Positions 5,492-6,586 of a stretch of DNA of 6,586 bases are shown here, in pieces. Both the position numbers and the translations under genes were made by a program. The DNA comes from Chloroflexota bacterium (lineage in GTDB: Bacteria > Chloroflexota > Dehalococcoidia > SHYB01). Under the pieces are notes generated by a model that made no database searches, was not told the origin of the DNA, and worked only from the letters and a program-made list of their open reading frames with translations. The stretch lies in assembly GCA_016200725.1 (NCBI GenBank), contig JACQEE010000198.1, forward strand, positions 1 to 6,586. Direction: 5' to 3'. Positions within the stretch are counted from its first letter, which is position 1, and every line of letters begins with the position of its first letter.

Positions 5492-6412
5492 ATGCTCCTA
5501 GACCTCCACTCCCACGTCTTCACCGAGCCCGGCATCCTGCCCGAGTGGTTCTGGCGCTCGTTCAAGTTCTCCGTCGCCCGCGGCCTCGGCGTCAGCGTCG
5601 AGCAGGCCGAGAAGCAGGTCTTCAACGACGCCTACTGGGACCCCAACGGCGACACCCTCGTCGCCGAGATGGCCAAGGCCGGCGTCGACCGCGCCGTCGT
5701 CCTCACGCTCGATTGGGGGCTCGCCGGCCTCAAGGGCGAGGCCAAGTACGCGCCCGAGCGCCTCAACGAGATCACCCATCGCGTCGTCCAGCGCCACAAG
5801 GACCGCCTGCTCTTCGGCTGCGGTGTCGACCCGCGGCGCCCAAACGCCGTCGAGGTGGTCGAGCACGGCATCAAGGACCTCGGCGCGAAACTCGTGAAGT
5901 TGTACCCGCCCGCCGGCTGGTACGCCAACGACAAAGCCCACTACCGCGTCTACGAAAAGTGCATCGAGCACAACGTGCCAATCATCATGCACACCGGCCC
6001 CAGCGCCGCGCACCTGCTCTCGAAGTACAGCGAGGCCTCGATCGTCGAAGAGCTAGCGGCTGACCTACCGGAGTTGAAAATCATCTGCGCGCACAGCGGC
6101 TTCGGCATGTGGCGCCAATTCGCCGCCGTCGCGCAGTTCAAAGGCAACATCCACCTCGAAGTCGGCGCCTGGAACCGCGAAGCCTCGCAGCACCCCGCGA
6201 AGTTCTTCGAGGCCATCCGCGAGATGATGGACCGCGCCCCCGGCCGCGTCATGTTCTCCAGCGACTACTGCGGCTTCCGCGACACCCTCAAGCCCTTCGC
6301 CTCAACCGCCCTCAACCTCAAGCAGCGAGCCGCCGAGCACGGCATCGAGTTCACGGACGCAGAGGCGGCGACGTTCGCGGGTGGCACGGCTAGCAAACTC
6401 GTCGGGCTGTAG
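5492..6412 (+). CDS. Amidohydrolase-2 family metal-dependent hydrolase or decarboxylase
   Basis: The 306-residue product fits the amidohydrolase-related TIM-barrel family (PF04909 type), which includes hydrolases and non-oxidative decarboxylases of aromatic or carboxylated compounds. Expected metal-site residues are all visible: the N-terminal HxH (His6, His8 in DLHSH), His167 in IIMHTGP, His201 in CAHSGFGMW and Asp258 in FSSDYCGF. Other family features are AKAGVDRAVVL (61-71), FGCGVDPRRPN (108-118) and KLVKLYPPAGWYAND (133-147). The length is typical, and no signal peptide is apparent, so a cytosolic location is likely. The ATG coincides with the sharp return to high GC; only a weak AGGT lies upstream, seven bases away. 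The sequence does not distinguish hydrolase from decarboxylase or show the substrate. Its position suggests a link to the oxidoreductase and aminotransferase, weakened by the low-GC gene between them. Confidence 0.9.
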   Translation: MLLDLHSHVFTEPGILPEWFWRSFKFSVARGLGVSVEQAEKQVFNDAYWDPNGDTLVAEMAKAGVDRAVVLTLDWGLAGLKGEAKYAPERLNEITHRVVQRHKDRLLFGCGVDPRRPNAVEVVEHGIKDLGAKLVKLYPPAGWYANDKAHYRVYEKCIEHNVPIIMHTGPSAAHLLSKYSEASIVEELAADLPELKIICAHSGFGMWRQFAAVAQFKGNIHLEVGAWNREASQHPAKFFEAIREMMDRAPGRVMFSSDYCGFRDTLKPFASTALNLKQRAAEHGIEFTDAEAATFAGGTASKLVGL

Positions 6413-6413
6413 G

Positions 6414-6577
6414 ACTCGCCTCACCCGCCCTTCGGGCACCCTCTCCATCAGAGCTGGAGAGGGCAAGAACACGGCTGGCCTCTCTCCAGTCTGTGCTGGA
6501 AGGCAAGAACACATCTCCTCCCTCTGCAGTCTCCCCCCTCTCCATCTGTGATGGAGAGGGGTAGGGGTGAGGCGAGT
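6414..6577. repeat. Composite palindromic element with 13-bp terminal inverted repeats
   Basis: ACTCGCCTCACCC (6414-6426) is the exact reverse complement of GGGTGAGGCGAGT (6565-6577). Just inside, CCCTCTCCATC (6439-6449) pairs exactly with GATGGAGAGGG (6550-6560). The two arms together give 24 matched pairs around an interior of about 100 bp. Within it are three local hairpins and a direct repeat. It begins directly after the amidohydrolase stop. The G-rich right flank, GGGGTAGGGGTGAGG, recalls the elements at 2322 and 3275. No coding sequence is evident here. Confidence 0.8.
6439..6561. repeat. Three hairpin units with a 40-bp internal direct repeat
   Basis: Unit 1 is CCCTCTCCA (6439-6447) with TGGAGAGGG (6455-6463). 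Unit 2, decayed, is TCCAG (6485-6489) with CTGGA (6496-6500), extended by GCCT/AGGC after a 3-base asymmetry. Unit 3 is a perfect 12-bp stem, 6535-6546 with 6550-6561. The 11-mer GGCAAGAACAC follows units 1 and 2 at 6462-6472 and 6502-6512, exactly 40 bases apart, indicating internal duplication. Confidence 0.75.
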
Positions 6578-6586
6578 GACAAGCAC

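Noticed and set aside
6427..6437. GCCC-ttc-GGGC hairpin as terminator of the amidohydrolase gene
   Set aside because: The stem is only four base pairs and no U run follows.
6439..6561. CRISPR-like array
   Set aside because: The units are hairpins of unequal quality with one 11-bp direct repeat. There are no uniform repeats with distinct spacers and no cas genes.
6302..6586. Minus-strand open frame running through the right-end repeat
   Set aside because: It reads across the palindromic element and antisense to the amidohydrolase end, with no domain signal.

Overview
The window looks like bacterial chromosome with high GC content and G/C-ending codons in most genes. Its gene content (a luciferase-like F420/FMN oxidoreductase, an HpaC-type flavin reductase, a HemL-like class III aminotransferase and an amidohydrolase-2 protein) and its frequent G-rich palindromic intergenic repeats would suit an uncultured Chloroflexota lineage (Dehalococcoidia/SAR202-like). 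That assignment is an inference from style and family content, not a demonstrated match.

Layout. Positions 1-1523 (+) hold the 3' part of gyrA, coding for the complete six-bladed beta-pinwheel and a very long Lys/Ala/Pro-rich tail. It ends at a strong hairpin terminator (1543-1570). A flavin reductase gene (1692-2186, -) converges on it. A 172-bp divergent intergenic region carries a good sigma70-type promoter for the reductase and a weaker candidate for the luciferase-like oxidoreductase gene (2359-3222, +). That gene has a GTG start whose only Shine-Dalgarno-like sequence lies inside a G-rich palindromic repeat. After 109 bp holding two further palindromic elements comes a class III PLP aminotransferase gene (3332-4762, +). 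Next is a stretch of about 730 bp with visibly lower GC, containing a small membrane protein gene of unknown function (4830-5354, +). An amidohydrolase gene (5492-6412, +) follows. The window ends in a 164-bp composite palindromic repeat with perfect 13-bp terminal inverted repeats (6414-6577).

How the genes may work together. The reductase can supply reduced flavin. The luciferase-like enzyme, the aminotransferase and the amidohydrolase are all small-molecule enzymes, so a catabolic or modification cluster is plausible, but nothing in the sequence identifies the substrate. The gyrA gene and the low-GC membrane protein gene are probably unrelated to it.

I did not find convincing evidence of a wholly new system. 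The most unusual points are the histone-H1-like tail on GyrA with its altered GyrA-box, the G-rich palindromes placed at two start codons, the composite palindrome at the right end, and the low-GC island with its orphan membrane protein.
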